Shown: positions 1-11,568 of the stretch, piece by piece
Numbering within the stretch: position 1 is the first letter of the stretch
Layout: every line of letters begins with the position of its first letter
NCBI GenBank assembly: GCA_949357655.1
Contig: CASHTG010000007.1
Coordinates: 372,001-436,000 of the forward strand
Direction: 5' to 3'
DNA length: 64,000 bases
DNA from: Parascedosporium putredinis
Taxonomy: Eukaryota > Ascomycota > Sordariomycetes > Microascales > Microascaceae
Notes under the pieces: model-generated
Databases searched by the model: none
The model's input: the letters and a program-made list of their open reading frames with translations, nothing else
What the model was told of the DNA's origin: nothing
Made by a program: the position numbers and the translations under genes

Positions 1-363
1 TCGAATGGTACTGAGCGTTGTGTGCCATGCTCTCGGTACGCATTCATGTCGGCACCGTAGCATTCCCGGCGCTCTCCTTCACCTTCTTGAATGCATTGAG
101 CATCGGCCGCGGCGCTCATGTTTCTTGGTCCTCTAATCCACCACCTAATTCCGAAGGGCGTGGTCGGAGTATCCGTAATTAGCAGGAGTGCCATCTCGTT
201 GGCCACTGCTCGGAGAAGGGAGATCTTCTTAGATTTTCCTAATCTTTCCCATTTCCGTCTAGCAGTCTCGCCCTCTGCCTGACCTTTTTCCATCCATGTA
301 TTCCTTGGCCGTGGCGACGGAAAGCTTTTTCCAGTTCAAATCAGGCTTCGCCCCGGAACCCCC

Positions 364-515
364 ACAAGTGGTGGACAAAAATATCGGGACTGCAAAATCA
401 TTTTGTCCACCAGAGCAGGCACCTCGCCACCAAATCACCTCTGTGCTGCCCCCTGTACCCTCAGCTATAGTGAGCTTGAATATTTTGCAGTCCCGTTTAT
501 TTTGTCCCCCACTTG
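364..515. mobile_element. MITE-like element with terminal inverted repeats
   Basis: The left arm (364-398) and right arm (482-515) are inverted copies. Positions 386-398 match 482-494 perfectly (13 bp), and an outer CAAGTGG..GGACAAAA block is repeated inverted at the other end with a few mismatches. Within the left arm a perfect 12-bp inverted repeat (369-380 with 401-412) could form a hairpin. The whole unit is about 150 bp and has no coding capacity, which fits a miniature inverted-repeat element or solo remnant of a Tc1/mariner (pogo/Fot)-type DNA transposon. No clear TA target-site duplication is seen, so the family is inferred only. Confidence 0.55.
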
Positions 516-2259
516 CCCCATTCTCATCCTTCACCTTGGCGCGGTAAGCCATCTCCATATGTTGCCTCATCATTTGCCAGTCTATTGGTTGAGATTCACC
601 GAGAGCAAGTGAGGTATTGAATCTCTTTCCTCATCGGTGCTCGTTGTGGCAAACAGAGCACGGGGGCTAGTGTAAGAATTTGGACTTTTTGACATCTATC
701 CCGCCCCAAACATCGTAGGACTCTGTGGGACCGTCATCTGCCAAGAGACTCGTCTTCACAAGCCAAGATCCCTGAGATATCGCAGCTTACGACCTGATGT
801 ACTCTGCAGAGATATCCCGATGAGAACATTTAAGGTTGACGCATGCTCAAGGAGCCCACAGGCATCATCTCTGCTGCCGGGATGCCCAGCCGGGGATACT
901 TGTTCCTTTTGCCCCACATACCCTGCTTGCCTCCTGCGAGTGAGCGAGAAAAGGGCGTGTGCCTTGAGCGATCCCTTTCCGTGTTGGTCGAACCCTTGGC
1001 CACAGAGACGAAGAGGAAAGGGGGCGTGCTACTTTGCCAAGAACGGACCAGCGAAAGTCATGGTGCTATTTGCGGTAGCTTTAGGGAGAGGTTGCCAAAT
1101 CGAGTTACCGAGTCGAGCGGGACGTTGCAGCAGGAAGCGAGGAACTCAAGGTACTTGGTGCACTACTTTCCTGCGGATGCTTTTAGATAATCTTCCGCAT
1201 AGGTCGTCGTTCCCGGTTCTCGCACGATGGGTGGGTTTCCTGTCTGTACGTTCAAGGGTACAAGCAGGCCAATCACCGTCAACATCACGCTCTTCCCTCT
1301 CGCTGGCTACTATTAATCATGCTTACTCCCAAAGGAGAGTGGACAGCTACGTATCCTGAACAGCGTCTTTTCTGCCCCTCCAAGGCTCTCCGCGGACGAA
1401 AACATGTGGGGAAGATATCTCCTTCATCACGCATTTTGTCAAACACACCCATTTCCCCACTCCCCTCTCCTATCTTTCCATCCCGCTTCGCCACCGAGAA
1501 CCTCATGTTCATTCCTTCACTCGACTGACTTGCGCACTGCGGAGTAAGATGGGCATTGTGAATAACAATGGAATATACCGAGGTACATAGCGGAAGCATC
1601 ACTACATTGCCGTCAGCGAAAGGAGTTCATGCCCTTCGCCTGCCCCCAGCTCCAGGTGGCAAGGGCGCTTGGGGAATGCGCGCGGGGAACGGCGTGGCTG
1701 ATATTGGAGACCCTCATTTCACAAAAGAGTAACGCGAAGCTCCAGTCGACGACGCGCCCAACTCAGCAGGGGTATAGTCCAAAGCTCCTGGCCAGGATGG
1801 GTTACAGCAACCTGGCCCGGCGGCGATATGCAAGAAGGAGCTGGCTCCTACCGCCCCCTGAAACCCTGGTCGGCGAGGAAGATATGGCCACTTCCTATTC
1901 CGTAGACCGGAAATTACCCGATTACACACTGCATTGCACCTAACGATGGACAAGTATCCATCATGTTACTCCTGCATCCCCAAGGGGGTTAGTCATAAAT
2001 CACATGTAAGAGCAGTTCGCTTCAACAGAGCACCATCAGGACATTCTCCATCCTCGCACTTACGGAGAGTGGCAACTTGTAGGCGAAGGTAGAAATGATT
2101 AAAATTTTGCTAGATGACACTCTGAACCTCGAGAAATATATGCTTGTTATATACACGTTTGAATTTTCTTTCTTGGCCAGGCCAAAAGTCTAAGGAGACA
2201 GAGTTCTTTCGAAGCCCCGTACCACTTTGATTTTCCCTGCCTCCCTCCTCCGAGAATAT
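516..2259. other. Gene-free spacer
   Basis: Several reading frames up to 179 codons are open here, but none shows a signal peptide, domain motif or convincing splice structure, and frames on both strands are open equally, as expected in GC-rich non-coding DNA. The last few hundred bases are the 3' flank of the chitin-binding gene. The 258 bases before 259 and the stretch around the MITE also hold nothing recognisable. Confidence 0.5.
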
Positions 2260-3152
2260 CTACGCCGCATCACCGCACTCTCCAAACTCCTCGCGGCAGT
2301 TGCTCGCGCAGTGGTCGGCATCCGAGCCGCAGTACCAGAAGTGGCTGCAGCAGTTACCCTGCGTCGACCCGGCGCACGTCGTGCCGTTACCGCACATGCC
2401 GTTGGTGGAGATGGTGAGAGCGGGGACCTCGGGAGCGGGGGCCTCGCCGCCGCAGTCGCCGAAGCCGTCACGGCAGCCGTCGCCGCAGTAGGCCTCGCCG
2501 GAACCGCAGTAGTAGAACTGGGAGCAGCAGTCACCGTAGCCGGAGCCGGCGCAGGTGGTGGTGTTGCCGCAGAAGCCAGACTCGGAGATGGTGAGCTCGG
2601 GGAGGGTGGTCTCGCCGGCGGCGGGGCTGGTTCCGGTGGAGGTGGCGGCGGTGGAGGTGGTGGCCGCGGCTGAAGTAGTGGCTGCTGCCGATGTAGTGGC
2701 GGCCGCGGAAGTGGTGGCGGCCGCGGTGGTCGTGGGCGCGGCGGAGGTGGTGGGCTCAGGCTCGGGCTCGGGCTCGGGTTCGGGTTCGGGGATGGGTTGG
2801 CCCTCGCACCAGCCGAAGGCGGGCTTGCAGCTGAAGCGGTTGCAGTATTCGGCGCCCTCACCACCTATAAGGATTAAGAGAGTTAGGAGGCAGTCTCCTC
2901 GAGATAGTGGTTGGAGGGGTGGGATGAAGCTAGACGAGACTTACAGTAGCCGTACATGGAACAACACCTCTGGCCGGCGCACTTGGCATCACCGTTATCG
3001 GCACCACAGCGGTCTCCCGCCTGTCGACCGAGGATCCTGGAGTTGGACTCGGCCACGTACCGGGCGCGGAGGGCCGGGTTGGACTCCTCAGCGAGGGCCG
3101 AAGCGCCGGTGAGGCAGAGCACCGCGGCGGTGGTGAATGTGGACCACTTCAT
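2260..3152 (-). CDS. Secreted chitin-binding protein with three CBM18 modules
   Basis: There are two exons (3152-2945 and 2864-2260) with an 80-bp intron (GTAAGT...TATAG) that splits a Cys codon of the first module. The product is 270 aa. Residues 1-22 form a signal peptide (MKWSTFTTAAVLCLTGASALA). A hevein-type CBM18 module follows at about 49-80 (CGADNGDAKC ... CCSMYGYCG), then a linker of Glu-Pro repeats and Thr/Ala-rich repeats, then two more CBM18 modules, each with CC(S)xFxYCG and a closing FG(D/E)C. CBM18 binds chitin oligomers. In fungi such secreted proteins coat the wall or hide chitin from plant receptors; the role here is inferred. The Thr/Ala/Ser linker is probably O-glycosylated. 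No catalytic domain (chitin deacetylase or chitinase) is attached. The frame is intact throughout. Confidence 0.9.
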
Positions 3153-4921
3153 GGTGAAGAGTTATGTCGAGGTTGGTATATGCCAAAAGAGGGGAAGGGG
3201 TCGCACAAAAAGGAGAGCTGGCCCGGAAAAAGACAGAGAGAGTAAGGACGCTTCGGGGCGCGTTCTTGGCGTCTCGTTCGTCTTAAAAGAAGCAAAGGAA
3301 AAAGAAAGACTAAGGATTACCTGAGCGAATGAATACAAGCCTTCGTTCCTTTCTATGGGGTGCACAAACTAACGATGGCGACCGAGCATCTTAAATACAC
3401 ATCTTGGTTCGTGGGGATGCTCCCCGCAAAGGCGTCGCGAGAGCCGGTCTTCCGGGGCGGCCGAGGGTTGCCAGCGCTTGCCATGGTAGATAACGGTATA
3501 TTATTCGTATATGAGGGGCGCCATATCGCTATATTGTTCGTACCTGGTCCAGAAAACAAGGTGCACCCGGATCGTGCAATGTTGGGTCTGGAAAACAGCC
3601 AGCTCGAGGCTAAATCGCGAAAGCGGACCACCTTTCGCGTCGTGTACCCTCAGCTGATTTTCCTTCTCAGTCTACGTCTTGGGGGATTGCCGCCGTCTAC
3701 GTTGGGTCTATCTCTACATCTATCCATCTATTCAATTTTTGGCGAACGGTGGGCGTTCCATTAATTTCCGGGTTCGCCATCGCGATTTTTGCCGTTCTTG
3801 ACAATAGGTCCAAGAGGGCGATACTCAAGCGCACGAGTGATTGATCGGACTTTCTTACAAGAAGCAGAAGAGATATCAAGCCACGCCATGGAGCAATGTT
3901 TATTCATCCATGCCAAGGTTATTATTGTTATTATTTTTCTTCTTTCCCTGGTCAGGAGAGATTCCTCTAGCTGCACTTATCCGATCGAACCGTTGCTTTT
4001 GATTGATTTTAACAAACGCTATCACCGAGGCCGCTGTTTAGCTCGCAGAAGCGCACTATATCAATCAAAGCCAGATGGGATGGCTTCGTCCCGGTCAGCT
4101 CCCCCAATTCCCCAATCTCTGGCCTTTTTTGCCAAGTCTCATTGGTTGAATCGAGCCTCTACCACGCGGCATGACGAACGGGGAACCAGTCGGCCAACGC
4201 TCGCCGTCCCCAATTCACCAATTCACCCATGCCGTCCCAAGCCCCGGTTCTCCCGCGCGCGTGTGAATACAGCGAGGCACATGGGCCCCACCACCTTGGC
4301 CCTCGTTTGAGCCGGTAATTAGTTGCCTCTCTTCCTCCCTTTTTCTTCTCTCCTTCCGCGTGTTTTTCCACCTATGTGTTTTCGTACCGAGGGCCGTCGT
4401 TTCTATTCTTGGGCGAGATTGGTCCAGGGTCTTGGGCCGTGGACCGAAGCCTACATATGCCCGAAAGGGGGACCCTCTCCCCTCCTCATGGGCCGGCCGA
4501 CCGGTCGTTGCCCCACGGCCAAGCAAGAAGTTATCACGTTGGGGAAGGCAGGAACTTTCCGGGCCGCGATAGCGGGTGCTTTTCTGCGATCGAGGATGAA
4601 GGAGAAAAAAATTCATCTTCTAGTTCGGAAGGAGGAGAATGGCTGGCAGGAGTGGACTAGCTCAATGCGACCGAAGTAGGCTCTTTCTATCACCCACTAC
4701 CGCAGCCGTTCCTATCTAGCTATATGTCTTTTAGAAATACTAATCTGCTGATAGCGTTGTTGGTTGGTTCGCTTGGGGTCTTGCCGACGGTTCACCAAGG
4801 GATTGCCGGTGGTGTACGAATTGCAGCAAAACCAGCGCCTCATCGAGTAGGCATACATCGTAGCAATCAGCAAAATTAGCACACCGATTTTTTTAAAATC
4901 ATCCATTGCATCGAAACTTAA
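3153..4921. other. Gene-free spacer
   Basis: This is the promoter side of the chitin-binding gene (first 200-300 bp) followed by about 1.4 kb without a supportable gene. Open frames of 60-134 codons lack motifs. A 64-codon minus-strand frame at 4712-4906 has one hydrophobic stretch; it lies beyond the 3' end of the decayed F-box gene and looks incidental. Confidence 0.5.
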
Positions 4922-6658
4922 CTACTCCGGCTCCCTAAAGTCAAAGACAACACAATCTCCCTGAAGCATGTTCCATACAACTGTAAAGTCTTCGTCATGG
5001 CGAACATCCAGATAGATATCCCGATCGCATCGATTGCTCCAGGCCTTATTCTTATTGTTCATAGGATATAGGTCACCACGCTTCCGCAGCCCTTTACGCG
5101 TCCTCTCCCAGTCGCCAGTATCGACATCGCGGGTCGTAATAACGGGCCTTGATTCTATATGCTCGTAGCTGTCATAGTATATCCGGAGGAGCTACTAGTT
5201 CCAAAGTATAGAAGCTCAGGGCTTCCACTCATCCATTCCATCCCCTATTATATCCCCGCCATCATCGATGAAGGCCCGTTAGACTCCCCACTGCCTTTTG
5301 ACCATACTGAAGGTGACTGAGACTTAGTGGTAGAGCTCCCAGTTCAGTAGTAGGCCCTCTCCAGGTCCTGTAGTCTCGTGGGCCCTAAAGATAAAGTAGA
5401 AGACCTTATACACCCCCTCATCGCTACTATAGATCCCAGGCCACATATCCTATTCCCCTAGTCCTCGTCTATCTCTTCTACTCTTGACCTCACTTCTTCT
5501 AGCTCCAACTCAATAAACTCACTATCCTTACTAAGCATAGACTCTATCACCGAGCGCATAGTCTCCTCAATATCACAGGTGTAAGTCGCTATATATATAG
5601 TACCGCTGAATTCACATACCAGGAAGTAGGTGATATCCAGCGCAGAGTCGAGGATCAGGCCAGCGACCACGATAAATACACCATCTAGGTTATATAGGTT
5701 AGGGAGGTGATTAGGTCAGTATTGATTTTGAGGTGGTGAATCATCCAGACTAGTAAGTCTATGCAGCTTAGGTGGTATGGAGCTATAGGGTCGATGATAT
5801 AGGTGACTAAGAGACTGGTGCCATCGTGTGAAAATATATAGATACTCGACGGACCGGTGGCTACAAAGGCCCTCTCGCCCTAGGTACTGATACTTAACCA
5901 TAGATCCGCCTCGCGCTCGCTCGGTATCTTGAACACGTGGCAGGCGCCAACATTTTTTCCAAGGTGATAGAAGAATCTATGTGATAGTTTAAGGATTGTG
6001 CAATTGACGGTCGTGGATAATGGGACTGGCAAAGCTCACTTACACCATCATCTTGAGTCCGGCGTCGGGCTGGTGTCCCCTGTCTCCCACCTGAGTAACC
6101 AGAAGCGATTTGCCCATAGCACACACCTATGCATCAGTTACAAAGGTGAAAAGCCCTAGTCAGCTCTATCTATGACCTTCCGCTTCCGAGTGTACAAATT
6201 GTCGATAAACATCAAATCCAAAACGTGGTTCCACACGATATTCCCTCGCCATAGGCCATGATATACGGCTTGTTTCTCTTCCGATCGGGGCTCTAGCTGT
6301 CAGGGTGAAGCTCAGGATCAAACTCAAAATGGCGGGGAATCCCTTGCGTCCAGTTACCCCAGGAGAGGTCCACCACGGCCGTGTACTTCCCGTGCCGGCG
6401 GCGGAAGAACCTGCGGCACGCCCTCTGGAAGGCGGCGAAGGTGTTGGACACGGTCAGCGTGGGGAAGAAACTGCGGCACAGCGCCGCGGCTAGGCGCGGC
6501 TGGGTCCACGCCGCGTGCCATTGGCGGGAGACTTGAGCGCAAGCGAGGAAGTCTTCGAGAACTAGCCCGGAAGCGATCTCTAACAGGAGTTCGACGGGGA
6601 GATGCCCGGGTCCTATAGGTTCCGGGTTGGGCTGCGGATCGGCTGGTGTGTTGCCCAT
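4922..6658 (-). pseudogene. Decayed F-box protein gene
   Basis: The gene starts at 6658 with an intact F-box (LPVELLLEIASGLVLEDFLACA..VSRQWHAAW, residues about 20-50), which recruits a substrate receptor to SCF ubiquitin ligase, followed by a basic RRFFRRRHGKY stretch. The frame then ends at 6293. Homologous-looking text continues in other frames: SPDRKRNKPYIMAYGEG, then VWNHVLDLMFIDNLYTRKRK (about 6210), then AMGKSLLVTQVGDRG, an intron-like GTAAGT, AFVATGPSSIYIFSHDG (about 5860), a 70-codon piece (5458-5670) and a terminal block ending at 4922 (DEDFTVVWN ... FREPE). In between lie several in-frame TAG/TAA codons as well as frame changes. The order and spacing match one ancestral gene of about 500-560 codons of the F-box plus beta-propeller-like type common in Sordariomycetes. 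Nonsense codons, not only missing bases, argue for real decay. Confidence 0.7.
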
Positions 6659-6924
6659 CGCTGGCTCTGTAAAGGTGCAGGATTCGTGTTGGTTTGGGGT
6701 TTAAATGACTGGGGCAATATGAGAATCTATATAGATGTAGGTGCTAACTGATGGGGTGTGGGCGTGGAAAACGCGAGACAACAAACCAAGCCCCAAACGA
6801 ATCGGCGAAGGTAATTTCTAGTGAAAACTGTGGGACGTCGGACACGCGCTGAAATGGCGACAATGCTGCCGTAACCCTACATCCATGCTGCAGCGCTGTG
6901 CTACTTCAACGAACCAACTACATA

Positions 6925-7222
6925 TAGACTCCGTCGGCCAGGCTGTCCCCGACGAATGGGATCTCCCCATGGGGCTCTTCTACGAATGGAATCCGGGTGT
7001 GGACCAACGCAAGTTTAACGCATGCCTTTAGCTGGCGACAACTGCGCAACAATCGAGATGGACCACGGCATCTCCCACTCACAGTTCCTCGAGTGGAACC
7101 CCGCCGTGTCCTCCGGCTACCTCCCCAATTTCTGTGGTGGAACTCGGTGGTCAGGTGGGGCCAGTTGCGGGTCGAGCTTTGGAGCGGGTACATGTATCAG
7201 GTGGGTTGCGGTGCTTTGAGCC
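6925..7222 (+). pseudogene. Relic of a secreted LysM-domain gene
   Basis: Two LysM-like remnants sit in tandem in different frames. The first (about 6925-7027) reads ..DLPMGLFYEWNPGVDQRKFNACL and stops. The second (7022-7130) reads AGDNCATIEMDHGISHSQ, then FLEWNPAVSS; the tail LWSGYMYQVGCG is in yet another frame. The CxxIe..(G)I....F..WNP(G/A)V pattern is the core of fungal LysM modules, which bind chitin. No start codon with a signal peptide is left and the frame is broken at least twice. The neighbouring CBM18 and NIS1 genes suggest a former chitin-masking effector. Sequencing deletions could explain part of the breakage. Confidence 0.6.
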
Positions 7223-8040
7223 AGAGGTCATAGATCATGTTTTTATTCCTCCTGCTATCCGCTCGTCGTGGGAACAAAAGCAAGGTCTTCTATCCATCCA
7301 TGAATATCTAGGCTAGGCGGAACAGAGAAGATGACTCATCAAGACTATAGGCTGTCGAACACGGCAACAAGCTAGGGCTATCTCTTATCTCTTGTGTGTA
7401 CAGTAACAGCTTCAACTCCCAACAGATCATGTAATGAAGCCCACATGGGACATGTAAGCGTTTAGTTCCAACTCTGGTGTTCATCATATCTAAGACACTC
7501 TGGCCCTCCAGCCACACCTACCGCATGCTAGGCTAGGTGAAGATCTATTTGGTGATAACTCTATGTCGGCCTACTATTCCATCTTTGAGGTGATTCGACC
7601 AAGATATATACAGGGATAATGGTACTTTTCAAGATGCAGACCCAGATTCTTACAGGTACTATTCTCTACTATTAAAGGTTCATAATTAGACTGTACCCTA
7701 TATTTCAAGTAGCGAGTTGCTTCTTTTGTGTCTGCGGACCTATAATGCCAGCAGTGTGTAGGATGCATAACTGTAATTGTGTCATCTTCTCTCTCAGATA
7801 TTTTACGTATCTTCACAGGCAACTTCCAGTCCATTCCACTTCATCGAGCTTTTTCGTTGTGGTAAAAATACCTAACAACTCAAAAGAACAGGGCCAATGA
7901 GACGAGCATCGCCGGATCGCAGAGCGACTCTACGGTCTCGAGATAGATCGGTTATCTTGCGTCCTTCTCAGTGATGGTCCTTCTCAGTGACGGTTCACCT
8001 CGCTTCTCTTTCAACTATGGGTCACATCAGGGACTAGGCT

Positions 8041-8083
8041 TCAGGATTTAATGTCGTGACCCTTTCAGGATTTAATGTCGTGA
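8041..8083. repeat. Short direct repeat, 19 bp twice
   Basis: The 19-bp string TCAGGATTTAATGTCGTGA occurs at 8041-8059 and again at 8065-8083 (period 24). Just upstream, a 16-bp unit beginning GTCCTTCTCAGTGA is also doubled (7961-7992). These look like replication-slippage duplications in a degenerate spacer. Confidence 0.7.
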
Positions 8084-9441
8084 TGTTCAAGAGTTTTATA
8101 CAACTCTACTGCGCGAGTGGTGGAGAAAGGCGCTGACTCGACTCGACTCCGAGTCAATGGTAACTTGTCCTGATAGCCGCGCTTGCAGGGCGGCGGGAAA
8201 TTAGGGCGGACCGAGGGAAGTGAGACGCTTTTGACGTCGCATTCCTGATGCGGACTAGGACGGACTGGACCTATGTATCAGGAATGAAATGCTATCGCTA
8301 AGACTTTCGTTAAACTATTGTCCCTTGCAAGCGGGCCTAGAATCACTTGATTCTCCATCGCCCGTGCCATACTATTCATCGAGATACCACGTTTCCCCAT
8401 CGACGGTGCTGCTAACTATCTTGATGCCTCATTTCTACTGTTGCTGCGTATAGCCATGATCCAGGACATTGTGCAAAGGCCTGCTGTTGGACCGATTTTC
8501 ATTGCTCCCTTCCTGAGCTCCTTACGAAGTTGCCGTATCCCGACTACACGTCGAAGGAGACAAGTTGACTGGCAGATGACACTGCAGATCTTCGTATCCT
8601 TCCTCCATCCATGCATCGTAGCCCTAGGGCGATGCAAGCTTTGTCTCAAGCCTAACGTTGAGGCATTATCTCTGCCATTGCAATAATTGGATATCGTCGA
8701 AGATGCTATTAAACGGCCCGATGGCGCAATCCGCGTATTCTACACGTCTCTTGGGCTCTCATCCTCACTTCGCTGCTGGGCGCAGCATCGCCATCACGAC
8801 GGTTTTATTCTTAGGACAAACGGCTTGTTTTTGACGTCATTGGTAAGCCGAGTTGCGATTCTTTGGCCACTTTACCAGGTTGCCATCCTCGTATTGGGAA
8901 TGTTTCCTCGCTGGTTGTGGAGGCGACAACGCTGATCTGTGGAGCTGCAACGTTGCTGTCCTGGCCACTAAGCCATCAACTTGACCAAAGTTGCCCGTCA
9001 GCCCCGGAAATCGGCTTCTCGATCGCCTAAATCAGCGCTTAGGCCCACAAAACCGCGCGCAACCCGGCTCTTTCGCGATGATTTGGAAATAAACAAGGGA
9101 TGTGGATGCGTCAAGGTATACATTTCGCGGAAAGGGTCTCGAGGCACTTTAGAGCTGGTTTTTAGATTACCTTTTCTATCTTCTTTCTCGCTCTAGACGC
9201 TGCACTGTCACGTCGTGTCGCAAAAGAGATCTTTCTGCGAGATGCCCGTCCGATTTAATATGGCAGCCGTCAGAAATAGAGGGCGTCGATGAATGCGTCA
9301 TGGTCGGGGAATATTAGCCGAGATTTCTGGACCAATGCCAGCGCCTCCCTGGGGCTGTGAGGTACCTGAATACGAGAGCAATCGTCATGTAGAAGGTACC
9401 CTGCAGATGACAATCTTCACTGCCGGCATGGAAATGTCCAT

Positions 9442-9451
9442 CTATATTTAA
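9442..9451 (+). promoter_or_regulatory. TATA-like element upstream of NIS1 gene
   Basis: CTATATTTAA lies about 135 bp before the NIS1-type start codon, followed by a pyrimidine-rich leader (CTTTTCGCAACA just before ATG). The spacing suits a fungal TATA-type promoter with a leader of about 100 nt. This assignment rests on position only. Confidence 0.3.
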
Positions 9452-9582
9452 GGCCAGGCCTCGCCATCAATCCAAAACTATTTTTCTAAGAGCACATCAA
9501 GATTCTCAGCATCATAGACTTCTAGCCCGTTTCTTCCTTCTCGACCTTCTCACCTTTCAGCACGCCCACACTTTTCGCAACA

Positions 9583-10156
9583 ATGCAGTTCCGCGCCGCC
9601 CTCCTCGCCGCCCTCGCCACCACGGCGTCCGCTCGCATCCACGGCATCTCCTTCCCCAAGACGATTAAGCCGGGCGAAGAGATCACGGCCTACATTGGCA
9701 GCGCCAACTACATCCAGTCCGTCTACGATGTGGCTATCGCCTTTGGTATCAACAGGGAGGAGGCTGCGTACCCCGACACCCTGGGGCCCGTTTTCGGAAG
9801 CTTTTACCTTGGACCCGGTATGTTTCATCGTTTATCTAGTGAGGTGGTCGATATGCCGACATCTCATGTTCATGGTGGAGCCGCGCCGCGCCATAGTCGT
9901 TGGGTTGAAGGGTATTCCCGTTGAGAAAAGAATGCTAATCAGTCGTCGCTGCTGCAGAGGGTCGAACCAGCTCAACAACATCCCACAGCCCGTGACACTT
10001 CCCGAGAGCCTCGAAGCCGGCGAGTACGTCATTGGAGCGAGTCTGCTCAGCTTGTACGGAGCGTCCGTCAACCCGGTTCTCGTCGGATATAACGTCACGG
10101 TGACTATCGGCGAGGAAACGAGCGAGGAGTACGTCAACAGCTGGGATGAGGAGTAA
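9583..10156 (+). CDS. NIS1-family secreted effector
   Basis: There are two exons (9583-9817 and 9960-10156) with a 142-bp intron (GTATGT...CAGAG) splitting a Gly codon. The product is 143 aa. Residues 1-18 form a signal peptide (MQFRAALLAALATTASA). The mature part shows family hallmarks: an N-terminal GISFPKTIKPGE segment, ANYIQSVYDVAIAFG, GPVFGSFYLGPG, a SLYGAS motif and a C-terminal YNVTVTIG strand. NIS1-like proteins are small secreted effectors conserved across ascomycetes and basidiomycetes. The Colletotrichum member causes cell death in Nicotiana and suppresses pattern-triggered immunity through BAK1/BIK1. The length is normal and the frame intact. No cysteine appears in the mature protein. 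Function here is inferred from family membership. Confidence 0.88.
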
Positions 10157-11568
10157 GAGTGCGTCTGGATTGGACTTGCGTTTCTTTTTTAGTTGATATT
10201 GTTACGCCCTAATGAGAACGAGGTGGAAAGCATCCATAGATTACCGCGCTATTCTTAGCCCTACTTAATGATGATTAGGAAATTCCTTCTATTCTTGAAC
10301 TCTTGCTCTTTACTGGGTGCAATGAGCAGGATTTTAAACCGACTGGTACTTTCACCCTTCCGTCTGTAGCGTCCTGTTCAATGAGCATTTTGTGCCTAGA
10401 CCGTAAAACTTTGGAAAATCATTTTGCGCGCCCCAGTATTTCGCTTAGAATTGATGCCGAGTCGCATGTGATTCCTGGAGAGGGGCCCCCGTTGGTTCAT
10501 CCATGGATCTAAGCTCGGCGCATCAGCGATTCCTTCTTAGTGTGGAAGGAAGGTTGTCGTATTTTATTCCCCCTTCCCGGAGGCGACCACGGGATTTTTG
10601 GTTCAGCTGGAGTGAAGCTGGCCGTGAGGGGAACGGACCTTGAGCGATCGTGAGCCGCCGACACGGACGTCGTACTATCGGCCTTCCACGGGAGCATCCG
10701 GGGTTTAGGTTGGTATTGTGGGGATTGTGGAGCTAGCCTGGTTCACCGAAGGCTTCTCCCTTCTCCGTCGATGTCCGGGGTCTAGCACGAATGCAAAGCG
10801 GCTGCCGGGCACCTGGCGTCGCGCACCCTGGATACACCTACCCGGCCGAGAGCTGTCACGGAGGAGGGGAGATCCGGGTAGCACGGCTCCTCTCGGACCA
10901 GTCACGCTGTGCTTGCCGCATATCCTCGGATCCTTTCGTTTCTATCGTAGGGTAATAGACTTTTGTTGTATGTTTTATTCTTGGCTTCCCGTACCGATCA
11001 AAGGGTCCTCTGCTCCTAGGTAATTTTCGGAAGGTGGCCGGGGGCATAGCGCGGTGCGCTGGTGTAACATCGCCCCAGGACCTTTCAAAAGTCCCTTCCT
11101 GGGGGTTGCGAATCGGGCAATGTGGGCAAATCTGCCCACTCAGAGCGGAAATGTGCCACATGCCCAGCCCGCGAACAAGAGGAGAAATAAATCCCCAAGT
11201 CATCCAAGCATTTCGAGTGGTTGGTTGGATCGGGCGGGGCGGGGTCTCCCGCTTCATTTATTCCGGGGCGATTGAACGGCACTGCAATGCGAGCATGTAT
11301 ATCACTGTTTTTATCCCCGTATTCCGCAGCGGGGCGGTTTTTTCTTCTTTCTTTCGCTCTTCTTCTCCTCTTCTTTGTCCCATCGTTCCCCCAATTGGTG
11401 ATTGATTTTCTCTTATTTCGACTGGGTTGGCGTGGCGTTAGCTCATCCAGCCTTTGGCACCATATCCGAAAGCAACGAAGCGAAAATTGTACAAATCTAC
11501 ACCACATCAAGGCCGCCGGCCAGATCGCAATCAATAAACAGTAAACCAACCGAAGGGGAAGTAGCGTC
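10157..11568. other. Gene-free spacer
   Basis: This holds the 3' flank of the NIS1 gene and the 5' region of the membrane-protein gene. Open frames of 60-199 codons occur on both strands without motifs or splice structure. Nothing else is recognisable. Confidence 0.5.

Larger units (their letters stand above)
7223..9582. other. Gene-free, partly AT-richer spacer
   Basis: No gene can be supported. A lower-GC island (about 7300-7900) contains an 86-codon minus-strand frame (7574-7834) with no recognisable motif, which could be a degraded fragment. Short tandem duplications occur at 7961-7992 and 8041-8083. The last 150 bp are the NIS1 promoter. Confidence 0.45.

Noticed and set aside
820..1359. 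179-codon plus-strand open frame
   Set aside because: No signal peptide, domain or splice signal; overlapping frames are equally open, and the amino-acid composition looks random.
2227..3112. Long plus-strand Gly/Val/Ala-rich frames opposite the chitin-binding gene
   Set aside because: They are mirror images of the GC-rich, repetitive Thr/Ala linker and CBM18 codons on the minus strand.
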